The position numbers and the translations under genes are program-made. A stretch of 64,000 nucleotides of DNA. Origin: Misgurnus anguillicaudatus. Its lineage: Eukaryota; Chordata; Actinopteri; Cypriniformes; Cobitidae. Where the stretch lies: positions 24,325,001 to 24,389,000 of the forward strand of contig NC_073354.2 of NCBI RefSeq assembly GCF_027580225.2, written 5' to 3'. Every line of letters starts with the position of its first letter. Within the stretch, counting starts at the first letter, position 1. Shown here piece by piece: positions 11,101-24,706 of this stretch. Below the pieces are notes generated by a model, which had not been told where the DNA came from, did not search any database, and was given only the letters and a program-made list of their open reading frames with translations.

Positions 11101-14100
11101 CGGCTGTTTTTGCACCGCCCTCTCTCTCCTCCTAATGAGGATGCACCATTGTCCCCAGAACACACATGAATCTGAAAAAGAGAAGAGAGACCAGGTTTCT
11201 GCCATCTCCTCATATCGGCATAAGCCACGTGGAAGCTTTTAACAGTGAGGAGGAGTGACTAAAAGAAAAAGTGCTTTTAGTGCACCTTTTACACACAATT
11301 GGCTATTTTTGGGTGATGTGCATAAAATGGTCCTGGTTTTTTCCCTCTCTCTCTTGGTCTCCCTTACTCATCTGTCCAGTTTTGACTGGGTTGTTCTGCT
11401 TTTATATTAACCCTTTTTTATTACTGACATTTCTTTTAGACTTCAAGAGAGACTTCAATGTTCTAGAAAGATCTTCCTATGTTGGTTGTTCATGATTAAC
11501 ATGTTTGTTATTATTTAGATTAAATAAATTAAAATTAATTCACCGTTGCTTACAGTTAAAAATGCCATTAATAACACTTTACAATAAGGTTGTACTTTTT
11601 TAACTTTAGAAAATGCATTAGCTAACATGAATTATCATTAAGCAATATTGTTTTCAGCATTTATTAATGTTTGTTAATGCCAATAAAGTTAATTATTGTA
11701 ACTAATGGTGCATTAACTAATGTTAATAGATACAACTTTTGATTGTAAAAATGTTATAGTGGCAGTTTCCCAGACAGAGTAATTTATCCAGGACTAGGCC
11801 TTTAGTTATTTTAGGACATTTTGGGGTGGTTCTCTGGACAGGGATTAAGTTAAACCAGGACTAGGCCTTAGTTTAATTATGAAATATAACTAGTTTTAAC
11901 AAACACGTCTTACTAAAAACATTACTTGTGTGCATTTGAGTGAGGCAAAACAAATGGCACTGATGGATTTTAAGATATGTCAGTGTAAGTTGTTTTTTAG
12001 TTTGGACAGCTCTTACATTTATTTTAGTCTAGGATTAGTCTAATCCCTGTCTGGGAAACCGCCCCATAAAGTAGTTTTTACAAACACACCTTTGAAAAAC
12101 ATTACTGATGTGCACTGATATACACTCACCTAAAGGATTATTAGGAACACGTGTTCAATTTCTCATTAATGCAATGGTGTGGGTGGGGAATGTTTTCTTG
12201 GCACACTTTAGGCCCCTTAGTGCCAATTGGGCATCATTTAACTCTTTCACCGCCAGCGTTTTTAAAAAAAGTTGCCAGCCAGCGCCAGCGTTTTTCATGA
12301 TTTTCACAAAAGTTTAATGCCTTCCAGAAAATGTTCTTCTTCAAATATATAAACATACAATATACCAAATGAAAGAACAGACCCTCTGCTTTTTTGTAAT
12401 TAGCTTTTGAATATGGGTAGGTTTCTGCAAAAACACCACATTTTGAGCAAAAAGCAGAGATAATTCCATTTTTGTGACGGACTTTTCATAGAGATCCCAT
12501 TCAGAGCGATCTTTAAAACAGACACGGACATGCAGCATTTTGCCATAGGGCAATACTTCCGGTTTTAAAAAGTTGCGCCACCTAGTGGATAATAGCGGTA
12601 TTGCGAAAAGACGGAAATACTCGTCATTGGCGGGGAAGCGTTTTCTCTTGATTGACGAGATATCTCGTCAATGACGGGGAAAGAGTTAAATGCCACGGCC
12701 TACCTGAGCATTGTTTCTGACCATATCCATCCCTTTATGACCACCATGTACCCATCCTCTGATGGCTACTTCCAGCAGGATAATGCACCATGTCACAAAG
12801 CTTGAATCATTTTCAAATTGGTTTCTTGAACATGACAATGAGTTCACTGTACTAAAACACACAGTCACCAGATATCAACCCAATAGAGCATCTTTTGGAT
12901 GTGGTGGAATGGGAGCATCATGCCCTGGATGTGCATCCCACAAATCTCCATCAACTGCAAGATGCTATCCTATCAATATGGGCCAACATTTCTAAAGAAT
13001 GCTTTCAGCACCTTGTTGAATCAATGCCACGTAGAATTAAGGCAATTCTGAAGGCGAAAGGGGGTCAAACACAGTATTAGTATGGTGTTCCTAATAATCC
13101 TTTAGGTGAGTGTATGTTAAGATATGTCAGTGCAAGGCTTTTAAAATTAAAACAGCTTATACGTACATTTTAGTCTGGGACTATGATAAACCCGGTCCAG
13201 GAAACCGCCCCTTAGTAAATAATTATGTTAATTGCTAAAATTAACATGAACTAAGATTAATTAATTCTATGAGGAGATGCATTGTTTATTGTTAGTTCAT
13301 GTAAGCTTATGCATTAACTTATGTTAACAAATGCAACATTATTGTAAAGTGTTACCTAAATGTCCAGGCCCAGAGAAGATTTTTTGAAAAAAGAAGTGTC
13401 ATCATAGGAAATAGGTAATCTATTATATCTTTATTGTACTGTTATCCTTGATGATGATGGGAAGGTTTGGCGTTCTGCAGGTCGTGTTAGTGTCCGGCTT
13501 TAGCTAAGGAAAGAGCATCATTAAAATATTAATATAAAAACACCCAAGCTGACCATCAGTCTTTAAGCATTTGATGGTCTTGAGACTCATTACCCGCCGA
13601 GTTAATCATGTCATACCATTTCCCTCTCATTTCAGCTCAGCGATACGCACAGGTATTGATGGACCTCTTGAGAAAGCTCGTCTTACCCACAGCACAAGGA
13701 TGCAGTCTTAATGAATTGGGTTGTTTTCATCTTGCTCATTGAGTGTTTGATGTGTAAGGGGTTCCGTCTGTGTGGTTAACTTTGGTTGCCACAGTAATCA
13801 GGGCTTTTGTTGGGCTGTTTTGTTTGCTTGTCTCAGGTTTGATTGAGATCATTAGTAGTGTGGGGAGGACAGTCAAACTCCTCTGAGTTTACATCTGCAG
13901 CTGTATACAGCCTCCGCTCTCATTGCACTCACACAAACAACGCCGCTCCGGTTGCACCGTTTTTAGTGGTGCTTGCAAATATTACCATTACGGTTGCTTA
14001 TTATTAGGTTAATGGATATGAACAATCTATAAGTATAAAAGCTGTCTATGTAACCTGTCTCACAGAGCTCGTGCTACGAGTATGACTCATTGCTTAGATT

Positions 14101-17100
14101 GTGTGTATTGTTTAGGAAAGTGACAAGTTAACAATAAGATTTTTGCCTTTTGTAAAAAAAATATTCAAAAGATTTTGAATTAGTAAAGTTGACAAAACAT
14201 TTTTGTTACACAACTTTTGTTTGCGTTAACTAATATTTTTAAGTTAAGTTAACTTAAAATTTTGAACCAACAAATCTATTTTCAAGGGCCATTCTCATTA
14301 TAATGATAACTATAACATTAAAAGTAATTATTTTAGGGTCCACACCACCGAACGATAAAGGTGCAGCAGGCAATTTTTCCAAGAAAATGTTGGATTTGAC
14401 CAAACCATTGGTTAAAATAGCCAAGCATTTTTTTAGAGTGATTATACATGACCAGTATTTCACATAGACTGTAAAAAATATGGACGTAGTGTCCATGACG
14501 TCACCCATTGGTTTGTGAAGAGCATTTTTGAAGCCTAAAGTAGGCGGTGCCTGCCGTCGCCATCTTGGCCGCGATTCACCGCGCATCACTCGCAGATAAT
14601 CGAAAATGGGTAAAGAGGCGGGACATGGGTGAAGCTGAGGTGGCTGAAACCATGCCCACCTAGCTCAATTCTAGTGACAGCAATGGCAGTTCACCCGTCA
14701 CTCAAGTGGCCACGCCCGTAATTATGCAGAACTTGGAAGGGGGGGAAGTTTTTGTAAATCATTCTTTAAATTATGTTAAGCCTTACCACGGATTTCCACC
14801 GAATGCGGAACGGCTACGGATCCGCTGCGGATCCGCTGCGGAACGGTGGCAGAGTCAATCGGTTTCCATTCAAGTCAATGTGTGTATTTCCACTGACTGC
14901 GTTCCGAATCCGTCACAGCTTCGGCCATCCGCAGCCCTCCGGAACAAATACACAGAGCTTCTATTTTTGACGGATGCCGGACTGCTCCGCAGGGTGGAGC
15001 CATTACTATATTGCGTGATCATACCTGAATTCGCGAGATATCGTGTTGTGATCTGGGCTGGTCCAGCAAAACATCATAATTTAACGTTATAAAGGGGCGG
15101 AGACAGAACTAGATATCGCGCAATCATCACGTGAATATGCAAGACCTCGTCACTTCAGCACGCAGCCGCTCTGCAACAAATACGGAACTGGTGGATATTG
15201 GCGGACGGCGGAGTGCGGAGCCGTAACGCAGCGGAGCTGGTCTGCAGCCGCTCCGCAGTTGGTGGAAATCCGGGGGTTACTGTTGTCATGAAGGGCAAAA
15301 TTAGCTACATAGACCAAAAACACTTTGTACCAGGCTGTAAACATTATTTTCTACTGTTAGGTTGGGCATTTTAACATGGATGTCTATGGGAATTGACTCC
15401 CTTTTGGAGCCAGCCTCAAGCGGCCAGTCAATGAATTTTAGTTTAAGTCTCTTCCGTATTAGCTTCATAAGAGAGATCGGAAGGTTACCCCTTGGTATTT
15501 CACAAAGACTCTTTTAATTCTTGAAACCACATAGCAATGCCCTGGAAACCAACCACAAGACCTGAACTTTATGGTTAAGACTTTTGCATAAACCATAGAA
15601 CCATTTACATTTTCTCTAAAAAATTGTCTAAGGGTTCGATCACACAGAACGCGTTTATGGCAGTGGCAGGCGCCTTTTTTAATGATTTTTTATGGGCAGT
15701 GAGAGTTATGCGCGCTGCACTTTGTCCACCTTTTGCGCCTGACGTCATTCGCGCTCTTCCATTGTCCAATGGAATGAGGGGAGAGCTCAACAGTGTTGTA
15801 TGTTTGGAGTGGGACTACTATAGTTTGAAGCATTTGTTGTTTGGCCAGGAAGGGGAGGAGATGGCTAACCTGTTTGGATCTTTTTTGCTTTATTCTCATC
15901 CCCTCCTTTCCCTTCTTAGGGTAAGACTGAAGAACTAAAGTGAAGTTGATTATTTGTGTGTGTTAAGAAGTTTTCAAGATTAATAGGCTTTCACCTTTAG
16001 CCCAAGAACTAATCCTGTTCAATAACTAACTAACTCTTCCTCCGGTGTGACTGCACACCACATAATAGTCCCGAAACCATGACATTATTGTCCAGAGTGT
16101 GCGTATTAAATTACCTGTAACTGGGATCATTTGACATGGGGATTAACTTCTTTAGACCTCCTTACTTCGTGGAACCCAAACCCAGCGGTTCAGCCATTCA
16201 CACAGTATTAGCGAGCACCTCAGCGTGGTTGTTGCTAAACACTTCCACAGCACTGCAGTTATCCTGAACTCCTAGCCGTTGTGTTAATCCCCATCTCGTA
16301 TGACCACTTGGTTTGGGGGAGGGTCTAGTTTAGGGTTAAAAAGATGTAGATGGGATTGGAGACCATAGAATTTGGAGGAATGGTACTGCGAGTGGTGTGT
16401 GGAGATTACGACATGACTAAAGACTTAAAAGAGAATAAATGTATAGGTTTTTTGATTTTTCTGCTTCTACTGCAGGGACTTTTTTTACTTCAAAACTCAA
16501 AAAAGTTAACTTAATGAATTATGGTTGGGAGGATTTAATACAATGGGAGTACAGTATGATCCAGGCCACTGGAACCAACGCAAGTGTGTTGTTCACCTTA
16601 TAAATGTGCTTGCTTGTTTATTTTATAGTTTTTGTAATAAAAAAAACTTTTCCTTCTTTCTTTAAGGGGACTTTTTTAAGATGTCAAATAAATTTTTGGT
16701 GTCCCAAGAGTACATATGTGAAGTTTTAGCTCAAAATATCGGATAGATAATTTATTATAGCATGTTAAAATTGCCACTTTGTAGGTATGAACAAAAATGT
16801 GCCGTTTTTGGGTGTGTCCTTTTAAATGCAAATGACACTAAATGGCAGTGCCGTGGTTGGATAGTGCAGATTAAGGGCCGCTATTATCCCCTTCTGACAT
16901 CACAAGGTGAGCAAAATTTCAATTATCTATTTTTTACATGCTTGCATAGAATGGTTTACCAAAACTACGCTACTGGGTGGATCTTTTTCACATTTTCTAG
17001 GTTGATAGAAGCACTAGGGACCCAGTTATAGCACTTAAACATAAAAAAGTCAGATTTTCCTTTAAACTAAAAGTTTAAAAATACAGCTGGTAAAATCCTT

Positions 17101-20100
17101 TTCACATAATTCTGCATTTTTCCCCAAAAATCAACTTTAAGAAAATTTGGAAGAAATTCACTTTTTGTTGAAATATACAAAATATAAAGATTGTTGTTTC
17201 GATCCACCCAACCAGACATTTATTAAATTATCTGTTATGTGTTCCCAAAAAAAAGGTATTACAGATTTAAAAGGACATGACGGCAGGGGTGAATGATAAC
17301 AGAATTAAAATTTTTGTGTGAATCATTTTCTTAATGAGGACAGAAGAAAGCAAAAAGCTATATATGGTTTGGATAAACAGACAAAGAATAGAGATGGCAA
17401 AAGATTATTGAAAGCTGGATTTTATCAATGTTCCTCATTATGAAGAAAAATCCACACTTTCTAAAGGGGAGCTCTCAAGGCTAAAGCGGCAAAGCCTGAC
17501 TTGATGCTGCTATAAGGAGATGGAGGGGTTGAGAGAATGAGCAATTGGGAAAAAAAGGAAGTGGCTCTGGATAACTGGAGATCGATGGACGTTTCAACTC
17601 CTCTCCAATTAGGACCCACATAAGACATTTTTCCCCAAAGCAGACAGTCATTTATTCATTTAACTTACTGTCTCTTCCCTCTTTTCTTGCATTCGTCTGC
17701 TTTACGAGTCTGCATTGAGCAAATACGCCTGTGTAGGTGTATTGATCTGTACTTTTATTCTCGTCTGTCTGTTTATTACTTTTTCTGCCTTTTGCCTCTT
17801 CAGTTTCTCTTTGAATGATGTTTTCAGGATGTTCCTTTTTTACTTTACAAGACCTTCCTCTCCGGTCACCTTGTTTTAATGTCTCTGTGTTTCTTTTCTT
17901 GGCCTTGTGGGATGTTCAAATACTCGTTGCGCACATTAGTCATACCAGTTATGTTATTTTATTTCAATTTAATGCTTTATCGCTGTACAGTATTGCTGCG
18001 TCTAAACCCGCCGACTTCCATACTATATAGTAAGTGAAAAGCAGTAGGCCAAAAGTACCCGGATGATCTACTACTTCTGGCAAGATTTTGAAGTGTGCAT
18101 TTGATGGACACTTTACTGTCTTGTGAGCCCTTGGGAGAGGAGTCACCCAACAACGATGACAAAAATGTGTAGAGTCCAGGGGCCTCATTTATCAAGCGCG
18201 CGCGTACGAACAGAAGTGTGCTTAAAGGTGCAGTGTGTAATTTTTAGAAGGATCTCTTGACAGAAATGCAAAGTAATATACAAAACAATATTATCAGGGG
18301 TGTATAAAGACATTTTTATAATGAACCGTTATGTTTTTGTTACCTTAGAATGAGACTTTTTTATCTACATAAACCGAGGGTCCCCCTACACGGAAGTCGC
18401 CATTTTGTGACGCCATGTTTCTACAGAAGCCCTTAACGGACAAACTTTTTTTACTAAGTTGTCTCCGATGATAACATGTTTGTCCGGTGATGGCTACTGT
18501 AGCTTCTCTATGCGTTTCAAAAGCGAAGGGTGAGCAGAGGACTGAGCAATTCGCAACCTCACCACTAGATGCTGCTAGAATTTACACACTGCACCTTTAA
18601 AGTGTGCGTAGGAACAGTTTTACGCAAAGTGTGGAATTTATCAAATTGCACTTATATGTAGAAATGTGTGTAAATATACGCACACCTCAGACCATGCGTA
18701 CGCAGGGCACCTAGTGGTAGGCTTATCTTGCATTATTGGAAGACTTGGCAAAGCATCCATTCCGCCATTCTGTTCTGTCCTCTAGTTGATTTCACATCGT
18801 TGTGCTGTGACGCCTTTTTTGGCTGATAATTTAATGTCAAACCACTTTTTTATTTCTGGAAGTGTTCTCTCCTCATACCCATTGGAATTAACCGCAATAG
18901 TAACATGTTCTCATGCAGATTTGTTTTCTTTTGTTAGTCATTCCTCCCGCACTAAGTGAACCAAACAGTATGTGTTATTAGGACTCAACCTCATCCACCA
19001 GTAACTCAATTTTTGTTTCTGTAAAGTTCCTCTTTTTTTGCTCTCTTTGCCATTATTGCGGTAAGGAAAAAGTACAACCACGTGACAAAGGGAGGTGTTG
19101 TCATTTTCGGAACGCAAATGACCATGAACGTGCACGAGCATGGTGCTTAAGAACACATGGAATTTATTAACAAGGATTATTTACTGATGTGCGTACGAAC
19201 CATGTGCCTTTTTTTTGTACTTGCGCAAATTTCATTCGTAGGTTAAAATATAAACATTTTTCTACGCAATGTTGATAAGTGAGGTCCCTGGGCTCTAAAA
19301 TCTGTGACTCTACTCAAATCGAAAACAGTGATTTCTTGCGGTTAAATTGCGCTTGTTTAACCGCATCCAAGTTAAATGCTCACTGGTCTTTTTGTATCGC
19401 ATAATGGCAATTTAAGTACTACATTTTATTCACACTACCCAAATTAATGCTATATGGGTGATTCTCACGAAAACTTGGTTTTAAAAATGTCAAGCACGAA
19501 AATGTAAAAATTGCTTAAATTTACTTTTTTCCACCAGACATTGAAAAACAAAGTCTGGAGTAAATGGGAACATTAATTTAAAAACTTTTACTTATCATTT
19601 AACACTTTTTGTAACATAATTTAAAAAATTAGTCCTAAAAAATCTCATTACCGCAACCGTCAGAAAACATCAACACTGACATATTTTCAAAAGTATTATG
19701 CTTCTATTAATTAAATTAACATTTAATAAGCATCTGTTGCGGTAATGATAATCAAAATGTCGTGTAAGCATTCTGACAAGACAATATTTCAAATTAACTG
19801 TAAAATTCTGTATGTGTGCTTAAACTGTTCTCAAAAAGTGTTGCGGAGGATGAGAACATCAGGCATGGACACATCATTTTCCTAATTTTTCTTCGTTATT
19901 ATTATACATGAATATTCAGTAAATATTTTTTCTGTCATCTAAAGTAGTCTAGCAAAACATCCATTTATTTATTTTCTTAATATTTTTGTGTTAATTTGAT
20001 TAAATTACAACATAACGCATTTTCAAACACAGCCGGACACATTGCGGTAATGAGAATTTCAGCAGAAAATGAGATAAAATTTACAATTATAAATTCTTAT

Positions 20101-23100
20101 GTTGAAATCACACATTGTGCAAGGTAGAACACAGTATTGTGTTAATTCTGATGCTTTTTAATGTTATTATATTACACATTTTAAAGCTAAAATCATTAGT
20201 GCCGTGGTGTTTCAATGGTTTTGTGAGAATCACCCATATAGATGTTTCATCACACGCACATGCGTTGTCGCGGTTACGCATCTGGTCGGAACTTTACTTC
20301 CGGTTTCTGTTTGTTTAATGGTCTGACTAGTGGCTAAAATGAACTCTGGAACAAATACCTTGTCAAAAATAAGAAATGTGGTATTTGTTTGCCGATCCCA
20401 TACCCCTCTCTCCACCCTGTACTTTCGTGTCGTCTCGCAATTACTGTCTATCAAATATAAAAAAATTAAAAACGCAAAATGGCCCAAAAAAATAACAAAT
20501 GTGATGGTTTCCTAAACATAGGGGGAGACGGCGATCATGGATCACCTGTATGTGAAGGGAGGTTTGACAGCCGGTTTGTAGTTAACATTGTATACAGTAC
20601 ATGTTTCACACTGCAACGTTAGCTCAGTGGTGTTGTTTTCTATGCTTTAGCTATGAAATATGAACTAAGGTAATCGACTTGTTGTTTATTTTGCTTGTTA
20701 TAAGTAATAAACTACTCTAAAAGGACTTTGTTGTTATTTATTCTTAGCAGAGTTTTCCGGAAGTTAAGTGTGTTCCACGAAAGCCTTTTGTTTATGTTGT
20801 TACTGCTGAAACCATCTATAGAACGTACTGTTTAAAAGGATGATGAGTAGGTACCTAATTTAATTTAGTACATGCTGTAATTGCATGCAGTTTCGTGCAG
20901 AGATTATGTATTTATGGGTTACCATGTTTTTCATTAGCACACTTTTATATAAAACTTTGTATTTTGATCTAAGATGGTCATTCTGGCTGGATCTGCTTTT
21001 TAAGATCTCCATTCTTGTTTTTCACAGACAAACCTCCCCATCTTCAAGCTGAAAGAGTCCCGCGTACGGAGGAGATACAGCGACTTTGAGTGGTTGAGAG
21101 GAGAGCTGGAGAGGGAGAGCAAGGTGAAGAGGGGAGAAATATGGTTGCGGTGATGTAAAAAATAGCAATGGGGGTTTGAGCAGTTGATGCTTTGTGCATA
21201 GGATCAAGGTGCATGAATATGCATTATTACTATAACCATTTGTTTTATTTTATCGCGAAATAAAGAGATGCTGTAAGGGTCTGTTTTAAGTAGATTGAAT
21301 TAAGACAATTTTCTGTATTACTGGATTGGTAAAATTGAAGCTGCAAATAACTCCATGATTCTGCAGTTCAGGTAATGACGTTCTGAAGTGATTGTAAGAA
21401 CCAGATGATTGCAATTTGAGTGGTACTGTATGTGATGTGAATGAAGGTGTTGTATTTCAAACAGGTGGTTGTTCCTCCACTTCCTGGAAAGGCTCTGTTT
21501 AGGCAGCTCCCATTCCGTGGGGACGATGGTATATTTGACGACTCGTTCATCGAGGAACGGCGACAAGCCCTAGAACAGTTCCTCAACAAGTGAGTGACAA
21601 GCACATTCCAAACTTGCATCTCCTACAGTACATTACATTTATATTCACCAGATGAACATATGAAAGGAGAATACCTGTTAACTTTGTCTTGTTAGTCATA
21701 ATAGTTTTGCTCCTGTTATAAATGTAGCATTTAACAAACCTAACTGTACACATTGCAATGTAGCTGTAGTTTGCATTCACTTTACATTTAAAGGATTGGT
21801 CCATTTTCTTAAAAAAAATCCAGTTAATTTACTCATTTACTCACCACCATGCCATCCAAAATGTTGATGTCTTTGTTCAGTCGCACACATTTTTCTCATT
21901 TTAATGGACCCCAACACGTAACAGTTTTAATGCAGTTTAAAATTGGAGTTTCAACAGAGTTTCAAAGGACTCTAGAGGATCTCAAATGAGGCATAAGGGT
22001 CTTATCTAGCGAAATGATTGTCATTTTTCACAAGAAAAATAAAAAATATGCACTTTTAAACAACAACTTTTCGTGTATCTCCGGTCGTGTGACGCGCCAG
22101 CGCGACCTCACACAATACATCATCACGTCAAAAGGTCACAGATGGCGTATCGAAACTCCGCCCCAGTGTTTACAAGTGTTGAGAAAGAGGACCGTTCTGA
22201 CGTTGTTATATGTGGAATGATACAAATTAATGTCTTTGTGTCAGTTTATCCGCAAATGTGCGTTTCATATATGTAACACGTGACCTTTCGATGTCATTAC
22301 GCAATTACGTGAAGTCGCGCTGGCTCTTCACACAGCCGAAGGAAGACGAGGAGTTGTGGTTTAAAAGTGCATATTTTTTATTTTTCTTGTCAAAAATGAC
22401 AATCGTTTCGCTAGATAAGACCCTTATGCATCGTTTGGGATCGTTTTGAGTCCTTTGAAACTGCAATTCCAAACCGCACCAAAACTGCCAAGTGCTGGGG
22501 TCCATCAAAGTCCATTAAAATGAGAAAAATCCTGGAGTGTTTTCCTCAAAAACATACTTTCTTCTCGACTGAACAAAGAAAGACATCAACATTTTGGATG
22601 ACATGGTGGTGAGTAAATTATCTGAATTTTTTTTAAGAAAATGGACATATCCTTTAATGTATGTAATTGTTAATATATACTGTATTTCCTTGTAATTTCA
22701 CTCTGAAATTTGTTTTCTAGTCAATCATAAAGAATCAGTTGAAATGTCCTGACATTTACGCAGAGTCTGGTATAGTATGTGGTACCTGAACTGTTTTTAT
22801 AATACAAAGTGAAGCTGTTTTCGCATTAACAACGTACAACAGTTTTTCCTCTTTTAGTTAATTTTGAGTTTTTAGGTTAAGGTACTTTAGTGAACAAGAA
22901 AAAACGACACTTGTCAGCCTTTGTGTCATCCGATATCTTTCCCCACACTTTTTTCCTTCTCTCATAATTACCTACAGAATGATCGAAACTGATGAGAGGC
23001 CGCAAGTGCACCAGCTTTACTTTTTACATTTGTTTTATTTTTGATGTGTAATTTATGATAATTGCAAGTGAAATTACAGGCGTGCATACCTTTTCCCTAC

Positions 23101-24654
23101 AAGATGTTGTGTGCACTCCTGCTTATTTTTGATCCGAGGTGCCGTTCCCCCGCCGGCTGAGACAATAAAAGTTACAGTTCGATTGTAATTATTTGCTTTG
23201 ATTGCAGACTTTGCCATTATCTTTGTTTCATGTGCAAATGCGCCAGCTCTACCTGTTTGAATTTTAATACGAGACAAACAGCTGTAAATTAGGTTTGAAG
23301 AAAGAAAGGATATGGAGGTAATTAAGATGGGAATTTTTTCTTTTACCAAAAATTCCAGAATTAAATGTCATTGTTCAGTTCTAATAGCAACTTGGGGAAG
23401 GGGGGTGCGTACCCTCGTCGATCCGATTTTTTGTTTGTGTGTAAGTGGATTTGTACAACGTGTGTCTGTGTTGTCTCTCTAATATGTGGAAATGATCCTC
23501 AATCATCTTGACTTGCAACGTCGTGAGCTGTGTAATTTTAGAGGTGTGAGTTTTTTCTATACAGTACTTTAATAGGTTTGAATGGTAAAAGAGTTTAATT
23601 ATTGTGATGGGCCATCTTACTATTTTTAAAGATATCCATAATTATTACACGGCTCGTTGGAATGCTTGATTCTTATTGGCCAGTTGTGACATTTGCAGGT
23701 TTGTTATTTCCAGATAACAACCACTTAAAACGAATAACACACGGTTACCCGAATGCTGCAAATCATTTTGACAAGTACAATTTAATATTACACAAAAATT
23801 ACGTGTTTGTTACATTTAAACATCAGAAATAAATGGGTTTTCCTCGCGGAAGGTCTGCATTAGTTAAAAATTAGCAAATAAAAAATATTTCAAATCAATA
23901 TTGAAAGGGATAGTTCACTTTAAAATGAAAATTCTGTCATTATTTACTCATCCTCGTGTTGTTTTAAACCTGTATGAATTTCTTTTTTCTGATGAACACT
24001 GAAGAAGATATTTTGATAAATGATGGTAAACACACAGCAGATAGTGACCATAGATTTCCATAGTAGGAATAAAAAATATGATGGAATTAAATGGGTACCG
24101 TCAACTGTGTGCTTACCATCATTTATCAAAATATTTTCTTCATCATTTATCACAATACTTCCTAAATATTTTTTCCTACTATGAAAGTGAATGGTCACTA
24201 TCTGCTGTGTGTTTACCATCAATTCTCAAAATGTCTTCTTTTATGTTCATCAGAAAAAAGAAATTCATACAGGTTTAGAACAACATGAGGATGAGTAAAT
24301 GATGACAGAATTTTCATTTTAAAGTGAACTATCCCTTTATCCCTAATAAGTCCCTTGGGTTCAATCTTACCCCCAAGCCACTTTTCTTAAAAACATGGTT
24401 CCCTTCATCTCAGTGGAATAAGATTTTGTGACTTTTCCAGATTATCTGTCAAGGTTCATAAAAAAAACCTTGGCTTGATTCGGTCGTTCTAAAGAGGTGT
24501 AAAAAACTTCACCAAAAGAGGCCCTTTGGGGGTAAAAATGACCCCAATTGAAATGAATGGAAAAAGCAAAACAAAGATGTAAAAGGCTCACACGTGTGTG
24601 TGTGCGCGCACATACACACACACATGCACAAACACAAACAGACTCTCACAGACA

Positions 24655-24706
<52 letters not shown>

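Larger units (their letters stand above)
12123..13112 (+). mobile_element. Tc1/mariner-like element, internally deleted
   Basis: Perfect-looking 28-bp ends: CACTCACCTAAAGGATTATT.. on the left and ..AATAATCCTTTAGGTGAGTG on the right, flanked by TA at 12121-12122 and 13113-13114, the expected Tc1 target duplication. It carries a broken transposase (12178-13080) and is interrupted by a TTAA element (12238-12689), leaving about 540 bp of Tc1 sequence, roughly a third to half of a full element. Confidence 0.92.
11757..13213. mobile_element. GGCGGTTTCC-type element, outer interrupted copy
   Basis: Begins GTGGCAGTTTCCCAGACAGA (11759) and ends GGTCCAGGAAACCGCCCC near 13211. Its body is split by another copy (11821-12064) and by a Tc1-like element (12123-13112). 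Internal blocks on either side of the Tc1 insertion (TGATGTGCACTGATA | TGTTAAGATATGTCAGTGCA) read through when the insertion is ignored. Confidence 0.7.
11571..13356. mobile_element. Host element of the nest: TIR (GG)TAACACTTTACAATAAGGTT
   Basis: Left end TAACACTTTACAATAAGGTT at 11572 and right end ATTGTAAAGTGTTACC ending 13356. An uninterrupted copy is at 46989-47299. All the elements listed between 11757 and 13213 lie inside it. Confidence 0.85.
2334..21027 (+). other. snx3: snx3 intron 1 (18.7 kb), largely transposon relics
   Basis: Bounded by donor AAG|GTGAGC (2334) and acceptor TTCACAG (21027). No credible extra exon was found inside. Recognised repeats are listed separately. Stretches without clear repeat features are about 2,450-3,430, 4,140-4,790 (inside the 3,851-4,885 element), 6,620-8,020, 10,240-11,560, 13,360-14,460 and 15,950-16,660. 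Some of these (around 7,090-7,450, 11,060-11,180 and 13,430-13,720) look non-repetitive and could hold regulatory DNA, but nothing can be shown without alignment. Confidence 0.8.

Noticed and set aside
12762..13080. Two overlapping plus-strand frames that look like small genes
   Set aside because: They are out-of-frame pieces of the broken Tc1-like transposase.
14706..15344. 128-codon plus-strand and 64-codon minus-strand frames
   Set aside because: They fall on the GC-rich inverted arms of the MITE at 14784-15280, which produces mirror-image open frames.
18177..19290. Assignment as a hAT element with an 8-bp duplication
   Set aside because: The ends suit hAT, but the 8-bp flanks (GTAGAGTC and GGCTCTAA) do not match, so only the inverted ends are claimed.
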